A stretch of DNA of 64,000 bases from Chryseobacterium endalhagicum (GTDB taxonomy: Bacteria > Bacteroidota > Bacteroidia > Flavobacteriales > Weeksellaceae). The stretch spans positions 124,001-188,000 of the forward strand of contig NZ_JAELVM010000003.1 in NCBI RefSeq assembly GCF_016745235.1, in the 5' to 3' direction. This document shows, piece by piece, positions 33,856-42,474 of this stretch. Made by a program: the position numbers and the translations under genes. The notes under the pieces are model-generated. The model did not search any database. It saw only the letters and a program-made list of their open reading frames with translations, and was not told the origin of the DNA. Within the stretch, counting starts at the first letter, position 1. Every line of letters starts with the position of its first letter.

Positions 33856-33928
33856 CTATTACGATTCTCATGTTTAATTTGAGTTTTCATGGTTATTAGT
33901 TTTTACCCAGCTTCGGCTGGGTTTTTTA
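33856..33928 (+). ncRNA. Candidate small RNA
   Basis: About 70 nt from a predicted start 12 bp below the -12 element to a strong terminator, CCCAGC-TTCG-GCTGGG (33906-33921) then TTTTTT. It includes AATTTGAG...ATGGTTATTAGTTTTT, an element repeated at 29196-29224. It has no ORF of note (longest ATG frame is ATGGTTATTAG-type, a few codons). Evidence is structural only. Confidence 0.4.
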
Positions 33929-34280
33929 TTGGCAATAATTCATGAGTTATTTTGCGGATATGATAATTTTTAAAACCCAATAAAAGTATATTAATACATT
34001 ATTGCTTCTATTTCAATCAATGAGATAATATTAATTTTTTGATATTTTTTCAAGGTCTGACTTTACATATTATATTGAACAGAAAAATCAGCCAATTATG
34101 GCAGAATAATGAAGGTAAAAAGTAGAGTTATTCAAAAAAACGGAAGTGTTTTCTCCGTGAGAAATTTTATTTCAAAAAAAAATTAACTTTTTATCCCGAG
34201 TCAGTAAAGAAATGACAGAAATAATTTATCCTGTCAAGATTCTCAACCTTGACAAGGATAATATTAAAATGGGAATATTT

Positions 34281-35207
34281 CTATTTCTGTGTAGCTTCTT
34301 CAGCCTCTTCCATCAATTTGATGTAGTTGGCATAGCGGGAATGCTGGATTTCTCCGGTTTCAAGAGCGTCTAGAACAGCACATTTCGGTTCATTGATATG
34401 AAGGCAGTTGTGAAATTTACATTCTTCCCTTTTCTTGAAAATCTCCGGAAAATAATGCTGAACCTCTTCTTTTTCAATGTCGATCATCGCAAATTCACGT
34501 ACACCGGGTGTATCGATTACGTTTCCGCCAAAATCCCAGAAGTGCATCTGGGCAAAGGTAGTGGTATGTTTTCCTTTCAGATGGGTATCTGAAATTTCAG
34601 AAGTTTTTAAATTTAAACCAGGTTGCAACGCGTTCACCAATGTAGATTTTCCACATCCTGAATGCCCGAAGAACACGGATGTCTTATTTTGAAGAATCTC
34701 CCGAAGCTGATCGAAATTCAGTTGGGAATAGGATGAAATCTCCAAAGTTTCATAGCCGATTTCCTGATACAGGAATTCTATATCCTTCACGAGCTCTATT
34801 TCCTCTTCATTCAGAACATCTATTTTATTGAACAGAATCAGCGGAGTAATATTATAAGCTTCGCAGCATGCCAGAAATCTATCCAGGAAACCCAGAGAAG
34901 TTTCCGGGTGCTTCAGGGTAAAAATGAAACAGGCCAGATCAATATTGGAAGCAATGATGTGCGCCTCTTTTGAAAGGTTGACGGATTTTCTGATCAGATA
35001 ATTGGTACGCGGTTCTATTTTAGTGATCCAGGCAATATCATCGGATTCCAGCTGAAATTCTACAAAATCTCCTACAGCAAGCGGATTGGTCAGCCTTGTT
35101 TTGATCAGTTTGAATTTACCACGAATCCTGGCTTCGAAAATTTTATCGGTTTCGAATTCCATGACCTGATACCAGCTGCCTGTAGATTTAATGATTTTTC
35201 CTTTCAT
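34281..35207 (-). CDS. rsgA: Ribosome small-subunit GTPase RsgA
   Basis: 308 residues, circularly permuted GTPase. Order seen: OB-fold (about 1-70), FNKID (G4, before G1), GHSGCGKSTLVNAL (G1, near residue 180), DTPGVREF (G3), and a zinc site CKFHNCLHINEPKC near 263. It helps late maturation of the 30S subunit. Permuted motif order is diagnostic. The following intergenic region carries two inverted repeats. Confidence 0.96.
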   Translation of the reverse strand: MKGKIIKSTGSWYQVMEFETDKIFEARIRGKFKLIKTRLTNPLAVGDFVEFQLESDDIAWITKIEPRTNYLIRKSVNLSKEAHIIASNIDLACFIFTLKHPETSLGFLDRFLACCEAYNITPLILFNKIDVLNEEEIELVKDIEFLYQEIGYETLEISSYSQLNFDQLREILQNKTSVFFGHSGCGKSTLVNALQPGLNLKTSEISDTHLKGKHTTTFAQMHFWDFGGNVIDTPGVREFAMIDIEKEEVQHYFPEIFKKREECKFHNCLHINEPKCAVLDALETGEIQHSRYANYIKLMEEAEEATQK

Positions 35208-35235
35208 AGATAATGTGGTGCAAATATAATGAATT

Positions 35236-35308
35236 AGGGCTTAGGGTTCAGGATATAGTTGAAAACAAATCATATAATTTTCCCCTTATCCGGATACCCT
35301 AAGCCCTT
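35236..35308. repeat. Inverted repeat of AGGGCTTAGGG words
   Basis: AGGGCTTAGGGTTCAGGATA (35236-35255) is complementary, with few differences, to 35287-35308 (TATCCGGATACCCTAAGCCC). The right arm is followed by TTTTATTTATA, so it may also terminate. Confidence 0.7.
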
Positions 35309-35328
35309 TTATTTATAGTCAAGACAGA

Positions 35329-35384
35329 AATTTAAAGATTTAGAGGATTGCTTCCCAACCCTTAAATCTTAATCTCTTAATCTG
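35329..35384. repeat. Imperfect inverted repeat of TTAAAGATT words
   Basis: AATTTAAAGATTTAGAGGAT on the left and CTTAAATCTTAATCTCTTAA on the right pair imperfectly around GCTTCCCAACC. It directly follows the repeat at 35236-35308 and precedes the stop of the DAHP synthase gene (minus strand). Confidence 0.5.
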
Positions 35385-35389
35385 AAAAC

Positions 35390-36469
35390 TTATCTTTCGA
35401 TCATGATACTATTCTGTACTTCAATAGATTCTTCGTGGATCGCTTTGAAAACCTTCTCAATAAATTCCTGAGACATTCCGGTTTCTTTTGCTTTCTGTGT
35501 TGCGTATTCGGTGATCACTTTCCATCTTTCAGGCTGGAAGATCGCAATATCATTCTCTTTTTTCAGTTTACCGATCTTTTCAGAGATTTTCATCCTTTGA
35601 GAAAGAAGCTCAATCAGCTGGAAGTCGAGATCAGAGATCAGGGTTCTGTGTCTTCCCATTTCGTTATCAAAACCTGCCAGTCCTGAATTTCTTACTTTCA
35701 GATTTCCAATCAGTTCAGCCAGTACTTCAGGCGTAATCTGCTGTGATGCATCACTCCACGCTTCATCCGGATTACAGTGCGTTTCAATGATCGCTCCCTG
35801 GTATCCTACGTTCAATGCTTCCTGGGTAACATCCGCAAGACCCGTTCTGTTTCCGCAGATGTGAGAAGGATCTATCAGCATTGGGATATTGGGAAACTGG
35901 CTTTTGAAATCAAGAGCAATCTGCCAGTTCGGGTTATTTCTGTATTTTGTTTTCTGGTACGTTGAGAATCCTCTGTGAATTACTCCAAGGTTTTTAATAT
36001 CCTGACCTAAAAGCCTTTCCAAAGCACCGATCCATAAAGCCAGATCCGGGTTTACCGGGTTTTTAACGAATACAGGTTTATCAGTTCCTCTTAAAGCCAT
36101 TGCAATTTCCTGCACGGTGAAAGGGTTAACCGTTGAACGTGCTCCGATCCAAAGTACATCTACATCCGCTTCCAAAGCTGCAAATACGTGGTGGGCATTC
36201 GCTACCTCGGTAGCCGTCTTGAATCCGTATTCTTCTTTTACTTTTTTCAGCCAGTTCAGACCAATTACTCCTACTCCTTCAAAACCGTTCGGCTTGGTAC
36301 GCGGCTTCCAGATTCCTGCACGGAAAATAGGAACCTGTGCATTGGTTTCTCTTATTCTTTTAGCGGTTTCAAGCATTTGTGCTTCACTTTCCGCGCTGCA
36401 TGGCCCTGCGATCATTAAGGGTTGTGAAAGCTCATTGATCCACTCGTTTTTTACATCTTTTAAATTCAT
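35390..36469 (-). CDS. Bifunctional DAHP synthase / chorismate mutase
   Basis: 359 residues. The N-terminal 260 or so form a type-Ibeta KDPG-aldolase-like DAHP synthase (IAGPCSAESEAQM, FRAGIWKPRTKPNGFEG, LWIGARSTVNPF, PMLIDPSHICGNR, GAIIETHCNPDEAWSDA). The C-terminal 90 form an AroQ-type chorismate mutase (HRTLISDLDFQLIELLSQRM, EKIGKLKKEN). It joins erythrose 4-phosphate and PEP at the start of the shikimate pathway and makes prephenate from chorismate; the mutase part usually serves feedback control. A 370-nt leader with hairpins precedes it. Confidence 0.95.
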   Translation of the reverse strand: MNLKDVKNEWINELSQPLMIAGPCSAESEAQMLETAKRIRETNAQVPIFRAGIWKPRTKPNGFEGVGVIGLNWLKKVKEEYGFKTATEVANAHHVFAALEADVDVLWIGARSTVNPFTVQEIAMALRGTDKPVFVKNPVNPDLALWIGALERLLGQDIKNLGVIHRGFSTYQKTKYRNNPNWQIALDFKSQFPNIPMLIDPSHICGNRTGLADVTQEALNVGYQGAIIETHCNPDEAWSDASQQITPEVLAELIGNLKVRNSGLAGFDNEMGRHRTLISDLDFQLIELLSQRMKISEKIGKLKKENDIAIFQPERWKVITEYATQKAKETGMSQEFIEKVFKAIHEESIEVQNSIMIER

Positions 36470-36635
36470 ATTTTTAAATTTATTGTTTTTTTATTTTTGA
36501 GATTAACAGCAATAGTCCTTTCATTATAAAATTTACTTTATAATTCTTTTCAAAAAATGCCGTTCAAAATGGTTTAAAGGAATCAGGAAAATAAAAGGAC
36601 TTTACTTCTCCTGTATTTTTTGGAAAGAAATTCAG

Positions 36636-36764
36636 TTAGTAGTACCAATAAAATCGATAATACGTTCTGAAATTTCTATAATAGAAAGCAGAAAAACTAA
36701 AATAACCGCTAAAGAAATTAGCGGGTACAAACTGAGACAGAGATGGGATCAAAGATTTTTCCAC
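36636..36764 (-). CDS. Possible aromatic-rich leader peptide
   Basis: If GTG at 36764 is used (AGGA lies 4 nt upstream), 42 residues are encoded, ending YYRNFRTYYRFYWYY. Of the last 22 codons 14 are Tyr, Phe or Trp. The gene downstream makes the common precursor of exactly these amino acids. There is no ATG start, and Tyr/Phe codons are common in AT-rich DNA, so this may be chance. Confidence 0.3.
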   Translation of the reverse strand: MEKSLIPSLSQFVPANFFSGYFSFSAFYYRNFRTYYRFYWYY

Positions 36765-36842
36765 TGGGTCCTGAAACTTTTTGTTGTTTAGTTTAATCTG
36801 ATTTGTTTTTGTCAAAAATCTAATTTTTGCACAAATCTTTGA

Positions 36843-36872
36843 CAAAGATATAAAAAAACTTAATCTGACAAA
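36843..36872 (-). promoter_or_regulatory. Promoter of the DAHP synthase leader
   Basis: On the minus strand: TTTG (36872-36869), 18 bp, TATCTTTG (36850-36843). A near-perfect Bacteroidota promoter; predicted start near 36836, about 367 nt before the ATG at 36469. Confidence 0.75.
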
Positions 36873-36897
36873 AAAAAATTACGATAAATACAATACG

Positions 36898-38591
36898 TTA
36901 TGTCAAATCAAATTTCATAAGATCGTCAAGATCTTTTAAAAGAGGGTTTTTTTCGATAAATTTTTCGAATACTTTTCTTTTGGTCATCACTTCAATTTTA
37001 AGGTTATCGAAATCACGCTGATAATCTATCTCAATAGCATGGTTGTGAACTTTGGTCCTGAAATGATTGAAAAATTCTCCTGCAATTTTGTCAAATTCAA
37101 CTTTTGCAGAATCGGAAGGATATAAAACCTTAATGGTATTTTCTCCTGACTTGATCAGTTTGAATGCTTTCACCGCATTAAAGATGAAACTGTTTCTGGT
37201 CTGAAGCTGTTTAAGCATCAGATTCCATTCCATCTGCAGATCTGTTTCGGTAAAATGATTTTGTGGAAGGTTTTCCGCTTTTACGGCTACAGTTTCTTCT
37301 TTTACTTCTTTCTCTTCTTTATTCAGAAAAGAATTGATGCTGAAACCAGAGGAAATTCCCTGTCTGGATAAAGGTTTTGTAGTTTTTACAGAGGCTTCCT
37401 GAACGATGTCCGGCTGAACCGGCTTTTCTTCTTTTATCTCCTTTTTCTCAGGGGCTTTTTCAGGAATCTTTACTTCCTGCTTTTCACTGAGGAATGGAGC
37501 TAATATCAGGAACTTTTTTTTTTAGTATCACCTGAATTAGCTGTCAGGGAAGACAGCTGCATCAATGCAATTTCTACTGTAAGTCTTGGATTCTTGGAGT
37601 TCTTATAATTAATATCTGCATGGTTGCAGATTTCAATCCCGTCGATCAGCTGCTGGGCATTCCATTTCTGGCTTTGCTCCACGAATTTCACTTTGGTCCT
37701 CTCCCCGACTTCTATAAGCTCTATCGTTCTGGCGTTTTGAGCCATCATGAGATCTCTGAAGTGATTGCCTAATCCTGCTATAAAAATATGGGGGTCGAAG
37801 CCTTTTTTTACAATTTCACTGAAAGCAAAAAGTACTTCGGGGATTTTATTTTCTTTGGCCAGATCAACAATATTAAGGTACTGATCATAGTCAAGGATGT
37901 TGAGAACTTCAGCCGCTTTGGCCAGTGTAATATTTTTCTGGGAAAAGGTGGAGAGCCTGTCGAAAATAGATAGAGCATCTCTTAAGGCACCATCTGCTTT
38001 CTGGGCAATCAGATATAAAGCATCGTCTTCATACTGGATATTCTCCTTCTGAGCGATGTTTCTGAGATGTCCCTGAATATCTTCGATGGTAATTCTCTTG
38101 AAGTCATAAATCTGACATCTTGATAAAATAGTAGGAATTATTTTGTGCTTCTCTGTAGTCGCCAAAATAAAAATAGCGTGTGCCGGCGGTTCCTCAAGTG
38201 TTTTAAGGAAGGCATTGAAGGCTGCAGAAGACAGCATGTGCACCTCATCGATAATATAAACTTTATATTTACCTACCTGAGGCGCAAAGCGGACTTGGTC
38301 TATCAGTTCCCTGATATCATCCACGGAATTGTTGGACGCCGCATCCAGTTCATAGATGTTGTAGGCGAAGCCGTCTTCTGAAACAGAACCGTCCTTTTCA
38401 TTGATCTTCCGGGCCAGAATTCTGGCACATGTGGTTTTACCCACACCCCTTGGACCACAGAAAAGTAAAGCCTGAGCCAACTGGTTTTCTCCAATGGCAT
38501 GTTCCAGCGTATCCGTAATATGGGATTGCCCTACTACAGTGTCAAACTGCTGCGGGCGATATTTTCTTGCAGATACGATAAAATTTTCCAT
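36898..38591 (-). CDS. dnaX: DNA polymerase III tau/gamma subunit, with -1 slippage at an A10 run
   Basis: The zero frame (38591 to 37506) encodes 361 residues: AAA clamp-loader domain with Walker A GPRGVGKT (46-53), DEVHML, and ends TKKKSS-stop. On the minus strand the codons before the stop lie in a run of ten A (37514-37523). Moving one base back there opens a clean frame to 36898, giving a 564-residue tau with a Lys/Glu-rich linker and a C-terminal domain (MEWNLMLKQLQTRNSFIFNA). A 7-bp hairpin (37539-37558) lies 15 nt before the run. Unlike most DnaX, the zinc-binding Cys cluster after ARILARK is missing (KINEKDGSVSEDGFAYNIY). It loads the sliding clamp. Confidence 0.9.
37514..37523 (-). 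promoter_or_regulatory. A10 slippery site in dnaX
   Basis: Ten consecutive A on the coding strand in the context ACT-AAA-AAA-AAA-AGT-TCC-TGA. Ribosomal -1 shifting or polymerase slippage adding one A gives tau; no slip gives gamma with two extra Ser. Confidence 0.75.
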
Positions 38592-38689
38592 TGGTCAAAA
38601 ATAAGAAATATAGTTTTAATCTGAAAATTAAAAGTTTTCAAATTATCCACAAAAACTTACTTTCGGTAAAATTGGAAAACTTTTAATCA

Positions 38690-39322
38690 TTAATCTTTTT
38701 TCTGGTAAGCAAATTCTATAAGATCTACGATCGCTTTTTCGATCTCTGATCTTCCTGCATCCGTCTTCATATCAAGACCGCAGAATTCGCTAGCATTATA
38801 AGCTGGATAAAGGTTCAGGTAATACGCTCCGGAAACAATCAGGGCAATAATGGCTCTGAATCTTTTGGCACCATCTCCGAAATAAGGATCGGTAACATTC
38901 CCGAACAGGTCTGCACCCACCGCTTCTCTCTGCTCTACCAGTTTTCTAAGGATAGGCTTGCTTTCAGAAAGTTCCCAAAGAATAATTTTCTGAAGTTCCT
39001 TATTCTTTTTTAAACTTTCAAATTGCAGAAGAATTCCCTGAGTAAGTGCCTCCTTCCCTTTTCCGATCTGTACTTCCTCTTCAATATTCGGGCTGAATTT
39101 ACTCCAGTAATCCTGAGACTTTATATACTCGTCAATAAGCTTATCCGTACTTCCAAAGTACTCATAGATAAGCTTTTTATCAAATCCGGCTACTGCGGCG
39201 ATCTTACTTACTTTAAGACCTGAGTATCCTTTTACTCTCAAGATTTTACCAACTGCTGCGAGCAGTTTCTGCTTTGTTTTTTCTTTGTCCCTAATGGGGC
39301 CTTGCACTACTTTTCTAGGCAT
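38690..39322 (-). CDS. TetR/AcrR family regulator
   Basis: 210 residues. N-terminal helix-turn-helix (YSGLKVSKIAAVAGFDKKLIYEYFGSTDKLIDEYI, about 35-70) and an all-helical ligand-binding C-terminal domain. It starts 6 bp after the stop of the alpha-oxoamine synthase gene, so it probably regulates that unit or a lipid pathway. Ligand unknown. Confidence 0.88.
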   Translation of the reverse strand: MPRKVVQGPIRDKEKTKQKLLAAVGKILRVKGYSGLKVSKIAAVAGFDKKLIYEYFGSTDKLIDEYIKSQDYWSKFSPNIEEEVQIGKGKEALTQGILLQFESLKKNKELQKIILWELSESKPILRKLVEQREAVGADLFGNVTDPYFGDGAKRFRAIIALIVSGAYYLNLYPAYNASEFCGLDMKTDAGRSEIEKAIVDLIEFAYQKKD

Positions 39323-39328
39323 AATTTA

Positions 39329-40585
39329 TTATTTTTTTGCAATATGCATTTTTTTATTTATATCATCAAATACATTGAGTGTTTTATCGAGATGTTCTCT
39401 CTCGTGTCTTGCGGTAACACTCATTCTGATGCGCGCGTCTTTTCTTGCTACTGCGGGGTACATAATAGGGTTGGTATAGACTCCTTTTTCTATCAATATC
39501 CTTCCGATATCCCACATTTTACTCTGATCCCCAATCTTCACCGGAATAATGGCAGAGCAGGTAATACCGGTATCCAGACCCATATCATCAAGACCTTTTT
39601 TGAAATAATTGATATTATTCCAAAGTCTTTCTCTCCAGATCGGTTCTTCGTCAATTAAATCGATAGCTTTTACTATTCCTGCGGAAGAAGGCGGCGCGGT
39701 TGCTGAGAAAATTTGTTGTCGGGACTGGAACTTAAGGAATGATGCTATTTTTTTATTGGCAATAACAAACCCTCCCAGGTTCCCAAAAGTCTTGCTAAAT
39801 GTGCCCGTGATGAAATCTACTTTATCCAGCAGACCAGCCTGCTCCAGGGTTCCCCTTCCTGTTTCTCCCAAAATTCCTACTCCATGCACATCATCTACCA
39901 TGAGATAAGCATTATACTTTTTCACCAGGTCATATATCTCATTAATGCGTGAAGTGTCACCATCCTGAGAATATACTCCATCTACAACAACAAGTTTCGT
40001 ACGGTACGTATTTTCTGATATCTTCAAAATGTGTTCCAAAGCTTCCAAATTGTTGTGCGGAAATGTTTTTTTATTGGTAAAAGCACATCCTTCATGTACG
40101 CTGGCGTGTACAGCCATGTCTAAAATAGCAATATCTTCTTTCTGCATCAGGATCTGCAAAGTAGCGCTGTTAGCGGTATATCCGGTAGTATAAAGCACGG
40201 CTTCGTCCTCATTTCTTCCAAAAAAGCTGGCTATCTTTTTTTCCAATGCATTATGGTAATCAAAATATCCTCCGATAAGCGGTGTGGCTCCTGTTCCTGT
40301 TCCATATTTTGCAATTCCTTCAATAGCAGCCTCTTTTACTTTCGGGTGCTGTGTAAATCCTAAATAATCGCTGGAAACAAAGCTTACATATTCCTTATTC
40401 TCGTTGGCAATATTGATATTTAAAGTGGCATTGCTTCCCGAGGTGTTTCGCAGTCTGTAATTCATGTGTCCTCTGGCTTTCATATGATCGAGGAACTCAT
40501 AAAAATAGTCTGCTCTTTGAGCAATATCATAGTCCGGAATATTCTCAAAGTCCTTAAATGTTGCTGTTGTAAAATCGATACTCAT
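39329..40585 (-). CDS. Alpha-oxoamine synthase (serine palmitoyltransferase/KAPA synthase-like)
   Basis: 418 residues, PLP fold type I. SSDYLGFTQHPKVKEAA, GTGTGATPLIGGYFDYHNALE and VDDVHGVGILGETGRG are family marks; the PLP lysine is in TGTFSKTFGNLGG. The family joins an amino acid and an acyl thioester with loss of CO2. In Bacteroidota the likely products are sphinganine-type bases or sulfonolipid (capnine-type) precursors, since no other biotin gene is near; the exact one cannot be told. Promoter at 40644-40672; TetR gene downstream. Confidence 0.85.
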   Translation of the reverse strand: MSIDFTTATFKDFENIPDYDIAQRADYFYEFLDHMKARGHMNYRLRNTSGSNATLNINIANENKEYVSFVSSDYLGFTQHPKVKEAAIEGIAKYGTGTGATPLIGGYFDYHNALEKKIASFFGRNEDEAVLYTTGYTANSATLQILMQKEDIAILDMAVHASVHEGCAFTNKKTFPHNNLEALEHILKISENTYRTKLVVVDGVYSQDGDTSRINEIYDLVKKYNAYLMVDDVHGVGILGETGRGTLEQAGLLDKVDFITGTFSKTFGNLGGFVIANKKIASFLKFQSRQQIFSATAPPSSAGIVKAIDLIDEEPIWRERLWNNINYFKKGLDDMGLDTGITCSAIIPVKIGDQSKMWDIGRILIEKGVYTNPIMYPAVARKDARIRMSVTARHEREHLDKTLNVFDDINKKMHIAKK

Positions 40586-40993
40586 CCTTAATGTTGTGTG
40601 TTAATGTTAGTTGTTAATGTTAGTGTTTAGTTGTTTGAATAAACAAATATATGATTATTTGGAGTTTGCAAAATCTTCCTGTTATATTAAAATATTATCC
40701 ATCAAATAATACATTTGTCTTATGATCTGCTAATCAAATTGCTTTACTTATCAATACATCTAATTACCGGTTTTGATAATTAATTAGTTTTTAACTGAAC
40801 CTAAATTTAACAAAAAAAAGACAGTAATAAATCACTATCCCTAAATAAATCACAAAAAAAATCAAATGTTTTTACAATTGCCTCATTACTAAAATATTAT
40901 TTTTTATTCTTAAAGTTTTTCTAAAATTTTTAAACAGAAAAAGAGGAGTTAAATCAATTTATTTCACAAAAAAAAGATGATCTTCCCATGTTT
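40586..40993. other. AT-rich intergenic region
   Basis: 408 bp. Nearest the gene, TTAATGTT-type words repeat (40589-40628). The promoter is at 40644-40672. Farther right, AT-rich runs and AAAGAGGAGTTAAAT (40941-40955) occur, but no protein-like frame is seen. Confidence 0.5.
40644..40672 (-). promoter_or_regulatory. Promoter of the alpha-oxoamine synthase operon
   Basis: Minus strand: TTTG (40672-40669), 17 bp, TATATTTG (40651-40644). Predicted start about 50 bp before the ATG, followed by tandem CTAACATTAACA words in the leader. Confidence 0.75.
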
Positions 40994-41353
40994 TTATGCT
41001 TCAGATCTGCTGACCTTCCTGAATGCTCCGGGTGTAAGCCCTGTCATTTTTTTAAAGAACTTTGAAAAATTGGATGGATCATAAGTAAATATCCTGGCAA
41101 TTTCAGCTATAGACAGCTCGGAATTTTGGATCATGTTTTTGGCTTCGGAGATAATTTTCTGATCATAAAAATAGCATGGATGCTGTCCTTTCTCTTTTTT
41201 TATGGTATCTGTAAGGTGGGTGTGGGAAACTGCAAGATGCCCCGCAATTTCATTAAGTTCCATAAATTCGGGAACTGCGCCGGAAAGTACTTCGCTGATA
41301 TGTTTTTCAAGAAAATCAAAATACTGCTGGGTGATCTCTTCGCTTCTTTTCAT
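40994..41353 (-). CDS. Short AraC-type DNA-binding protein
   Basis: 119 residues, only an AraC/XylS double helix-turn-helix domain (ELNEIAGHLAVSHTHLTDTIKK; SIAEIARIFTYDPSNFSKFFKKMTGLTPGAFR) with about 30 residues before it and no sensor domain. Either a stand-alone regulator or the remains of a larger one. No partner gene lies next to it. Confidence 0.85.
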   Translation of the reverse strand: MKRSEEITQQYFDFLEKHISEVLSGAVPEFMELNEIAGHLAVSHTHLTDTIKKEKGQHPCYFYDQKIISEAKNMIQNSELSIAEIARIFTYDPSNFSKFFKKMTGLTPGAFRKVSRSEA

Positions 41354-41649
41354 TGCATTATCATCATTCGTTATAGTAAAATTTTAATCTATAAATTTAA
41401 AGATAAGAATAAAAATAACGTGGTGAACTTTTCGGATGCTTCAAAAGAAGGGAAGATGGAAGCGGGAAGCTGGAGGTTACTATTGGGGGCAAATATTACA
41501 CAGTTCCCTTTCAATCTACTGAAGAATGAGGCTGTATAAAATAAAAATGAATTAAATCACAGTATATTCTATTCATGGATTTCAATAACTTCCTTCTTCA
41601 GACTTCCTGACCAAAAAAAACAGAAAAGTTCGTCTTCAACACAGGTTTT
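41354..41649. other. Intergenic region with shared word
   Basis: 296 bp. GGGAAGCTGGAGGTTACTAT (41465-41484) is nearly the complement of 49444-49464 (CTAATAGTAACTTCCAGCTTC). AT-rich otherwise; no gene seen. Confidence 0.5.
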
Positions 41650-42393
41650 TTAATGAAAACTATCTTTAAATGCCTGTACAGAGTTCTTCACATTGAGCTT
41701 TTCAAGGATATTCTGACGGTGTCTGCTTACAGTATTGACGCTTATAGAGAGAAATCCGGCAATTTCTTTACTGGCATATCCTTCACCGATATATTTCAGC
41801 ACTTCCAGCTCTCTTTTGGAAAGGATATTCTGATAATCCAGTCTGTCTTTTACCACAACTTCGCCTTTCGCGGTGTTAATGATCATAAAATCAGAAATCA
41901 GAGGCTGCGACTGATCCAGGGCAATATGATAAAGACACAGGGCAAATCTCAGCTTGCCGTTATCAGGAGAATACACATAGAACATCCGGTGTTTTACCAA
42001 CCGGTACTGATTATTTTTATCTTTCATCCTGATTTTGGAATGAACACAGTATTCTGCCCGTGACCCGGTATCCATAGCCTCCATTAATTCATAAAATCTA
42101 AGCTCGTGGATGTACTTTTTTAAACGGTCGTCCGGATGTATTTTTTTAATGATCTCCTCTTCCCAGATAGAATCGATCTCTGCCGGGTTTTCGTCCATAT
42201 TCAGCCCCAGTTCTATGGCAACTGCAGATTTGTACACATAGCTTTTATCAGCCTGCATATCACTTAAAACCGATATGGCGCCTTCCATTTGAGCATAGGT
42301 TAATGCCCGCTGTTTATACACTTCCGTATCAAGCTTGCATGGTAGTTTTGTGCTATCCAAAAGCCGGCTGTTGAGTTTCTCAATGATCTCCAT
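41650..42393 (-). CDS. LuxR-type regulator with PAS-like sensor
   Basis: 247 residues. The C-terminal 65 residues are a LuxR/GerE helix-turn-helix (LSKRELEVLKYIGEGYASKEIAGFLSISVNTVSRHRQNILEKLNVKN). The N-terminal part (DENPAEIDSIWEEEIIKKIHPDDRLKKYIHELRF) looks like a PAS fold. No receiver Asp. It is divergent from the DUF1349 gene and may control it. Confidence 0.85.
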   Translation of the reverse strand: MEIIEKLNSRLLDSTKLPCKLDTEVYKQRALTYAQMEGAISVLSDMQADKSYVYKSAVAIELGLNMDENPAEIDSIWEEEIIKKIHPDDRLKKYIHELRFYELMEAMDTGSRAEYCVHSKIRMKDKNNQYRLVKHRMFYVYSPDNGKLRFALCLYHIALDQSQPLISDFMIINTAKGEVVVKDRLDYQNILSKRELEVLKYIGEGYASKEIAGFLSISVNTVSRHRQNILEKLNVKNSVQAFKDSFH

Positions 42394-42411
42394 AAATGGT
42401 TATTTATCAGT

Positions 42412-42443
42412 ATTGACAGAATATGGGTTTCGTTTTACTTTTG
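42412..42443 (+). promoter_or_regulatory. Promoter of the DUF1349 gene
   Basis: ATTG (42412-42415), 20 bp, TACTTTTG (42436-42443); start of translation at 42475. Confidence 0.6.
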
Positions 42444-42474
42444 CTAAATTAATAATTTACACCCAGCTAAGAGA

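Larger units (their letters stand above)
33728..34280. other. Long intergenic region with small-RNA candidate
   Basis: 553 bp between ndk and rsgA. The left end holds the ndk -7 box; 33836-33928 is a sigma-54-like site plus hairpin (separate entries). Bases 34218-34261 contain CCTGTCAAGATTCTCAACCTTGACAAGG, an imperfect hairpin (CTTGACA/TGTCAAG). The rest is AT-rich with no protein-like frame. Confidence 0.6.
36470..36897 (-). promoter_or_regulatory. Structured leader of the DAHP synthase gene
   Basis: A 428 bp gap. The minus-strand promoter is at 36843-36872 (next entry). Downstream of it come a hairpin (CCGCTAA/TTAGCGG, 36706-36724) followed on the minus strand by TTATTTTAGTTTTT, a second small hairpin (TTTCTA/TAGAAA, 36673-36687), an aromatic-rich reading frame (36636-36764), and a 14-codon ATG ORF (36480-36524, MKGLLLLISKIKKQ). 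The arrangement suggests attenuation, but no alternative fold has been computed. Confidence 0.45.

Noticed and set aside
36898..37233. Independent 111-residue gene
   Set aside because: It is the -1 frame continuation of dnaX; the frame is open from the A10 run down to this Met.
41126..41539. 137-codon plus-strand ORF
   Set aside because: Mostly antisense to the short AraC gene; no motif, no start context.
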